Assembly (NCBI GenBank): GCA_022842255.1
Contig: JALHPW010000010.1
Coordinates: forward strand, 5,899 to 11,476
From: Saprospiraceae bacterium
GTDB lineage: Bacteria; Bacteroidota; Bacteroidia; Chitinophagales; Saprospiraceae
Direction: 5' to 3'
Length of the DNA: 5,578 bases
Shown: in pieces, positions 5,014-5,578 of the stretch
How positions within the stretch are numbered: the first letter of the stretch is position 1
Layout: each line of letters begins with the position of its first letter
Position numbers and translations under genes: made by a program
Notes under the pieces: generated by a model
Databases searched by the model: none
What the model was told of the DNA's origin: nothing
Seen by the model: the letters and a program-made list of their open reading frames with translations, nothing else

Positions 5014-5578
5014 GTTCTTAACAGTGTTCACAAAAGCCCGTACCCCATCCAAAGGAGTATCTGGATAAACGCCGTGGCCCAGGTTGGCAATATGGTGGCC
5101 ATCGAAGGCGCGAATCATCGAAAGGGCTTCTTTTTCAATGGTTTTGGTGTCGGCGTACAGGGTGCAGGGGTCTAGGTTTCCTTGTAAAACCTTGGTGTTC
5201 GCTGTCTTTTGCTTCGCAAATTCAGGGGAGATGTTCCAATCCAATCCAATCACTTGGCAAGGCAAGTTGGCCAAGTCTTCCAAGGCGAACCAGGCGCCTT
5301 TGGCAAACACGGTCTTGGGTACTTCGGGCAAGGCTTCGCAAATTTGCCGCAAATAAGGCACGGCAAACGCCTGGTAATGAGCTGGTGGCAGCTCGCCCGC
5401 CCAGGAGTCGAATAATTGAAGTAGGTCTGCTCCAGCATGGATTTGCTGGCGGAGGTAGGCGATCGTGGTGTCGGTGATTTTTTGCAACAGGGTATGTGCA
5501 AGTACTGGCTCGGTATACAGCAAGCGCCGGGCTTTGGAAAAGGTTTTACTCCCGCTGCCTTCCACCATGTAAGCCAGG
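5002..5578 (-). CDS. hemE: Uroporphyrinogen decarboxylase HemE, C-terminal part (partial at right edge)
   Basis: The last 191 residues of HemE, about the C-terminal 55 percent of a usual 340-350-residue protein; the frame stays open to the right edge. HemE removes four carboxyl groups from uroporphyrinogen III to make coproporphyrinogen III in cytoplasmic haem synthesis. Diagnostic features are visible: LAYMVEGSGSKTF at the edge (its Tyr at 5571-5569 matches the conserved active-site Tyr164 of the human enzyme), LFDSWAGELPP (Ser at 5406-5404, matching human Ser219), VIGLDWN, VLQGNLDP and NLGHGVYPDTP (His at 5076-5074, matching human His339). The enzyme therefore looks functional. The last residues (KNYDV) and the stop codon lie in a heptamer repeat array, so the extreme C-terminus seems to have been altered or fixed by the repeat. 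No ordinary terminator follows; the inverted heptamer arrays could fold in the transcript. Confidence 0.95.
   Translation of the reverse strand, partial: LAYMVEGSGSKTFSKARRLLYTEPVLAHTLLQKITDTTIAYLRQQIHAGADLLQLFDSWAGELPPAHYQAFAVPYLRQICEALPEVPKTVFAKGAWFALEDLANLPCQVIGLDWNISPEFAKQKTANTKVLQGNLDPCTLYADTKTIEKEALSMIRAFDGHHIANLGHGVYPDTPLDGVRAFVNTVKNYDV

Noticed and set aside
4894..5175. Plus-strand frame that reads the heptamer array as a repeated IHHTSYI peptide
   Set aside because: The peptide period is just the 7-nt repeat read in triplets (21 nt). The frame then runs antisense through hemE without any protein-like features.

Overview
The window most likely comes from a Bacteroidota chromosome, probably a Saprospiraceae or Chitinophagales relative. 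The signs are an adjacent BatB/BatC (aerotolerance-type) gene pair, a Rossmann-like/DUF2520 reductase, a secreted protein with an NDEC-type module and a PKD-like domain, start codons with no clear Shine-Dalgarno sequence, and one TAnnTTTG-type promoter box. The genus cannot be fixed from sequence alone. Layout from left to right: (1) On the minus strand at 1-1152 lies the N-terminal 384 residues of a large secreted protein, with a signal peptide, two related beta-type modules and the start of a PKD-like domain. It runs off the left edge. (2) Diverging from it on the plus strand is a LysE/RhtB-type membrane exporter (1246-1854). (3) A 115-bp spacer follows, holding two near-identical 31-bp repeats and a candidate promoter. 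(4) A tight plus-strand cluster comes next: batB (1970-2983), batC (2980-3756, ATGA overlap with batB) and an unrecognised small gene (3771-4058, or from 3753 with a GTGA overlap). (5) Two minus-strand genes converge on the cluster: a Rossmann-like/DUF2520 protein (4085-4858) and the C-terminal part of hemE, uroporphyrinogen decarboxylase (5002-5578, running off the right edge). (6) Between those two genes is a heptanucleotide tandem array of 12.6 copies facing a shorter degenerate array of the same unit in inverted orientation. The array reaches into the last codons of hemE and supplies its stop codon. BatB (membrane-anchored von Willebrand A protein) and BatC (periplasmic TPR protein) probably act together at the cell envelope. 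The other members expected in a complete Bat locus (moxR, DUF58, batA, batD) are not next to them here. The exporter, DUF2520 protein and hemE have no obvious functional tie to the Bat pair. I see no defence system, CRISPR array, RNA gene or transposase. The most unusual content is the repeat architecture at the hemE 3' end and the paired intergenic repeats upstream of batB.
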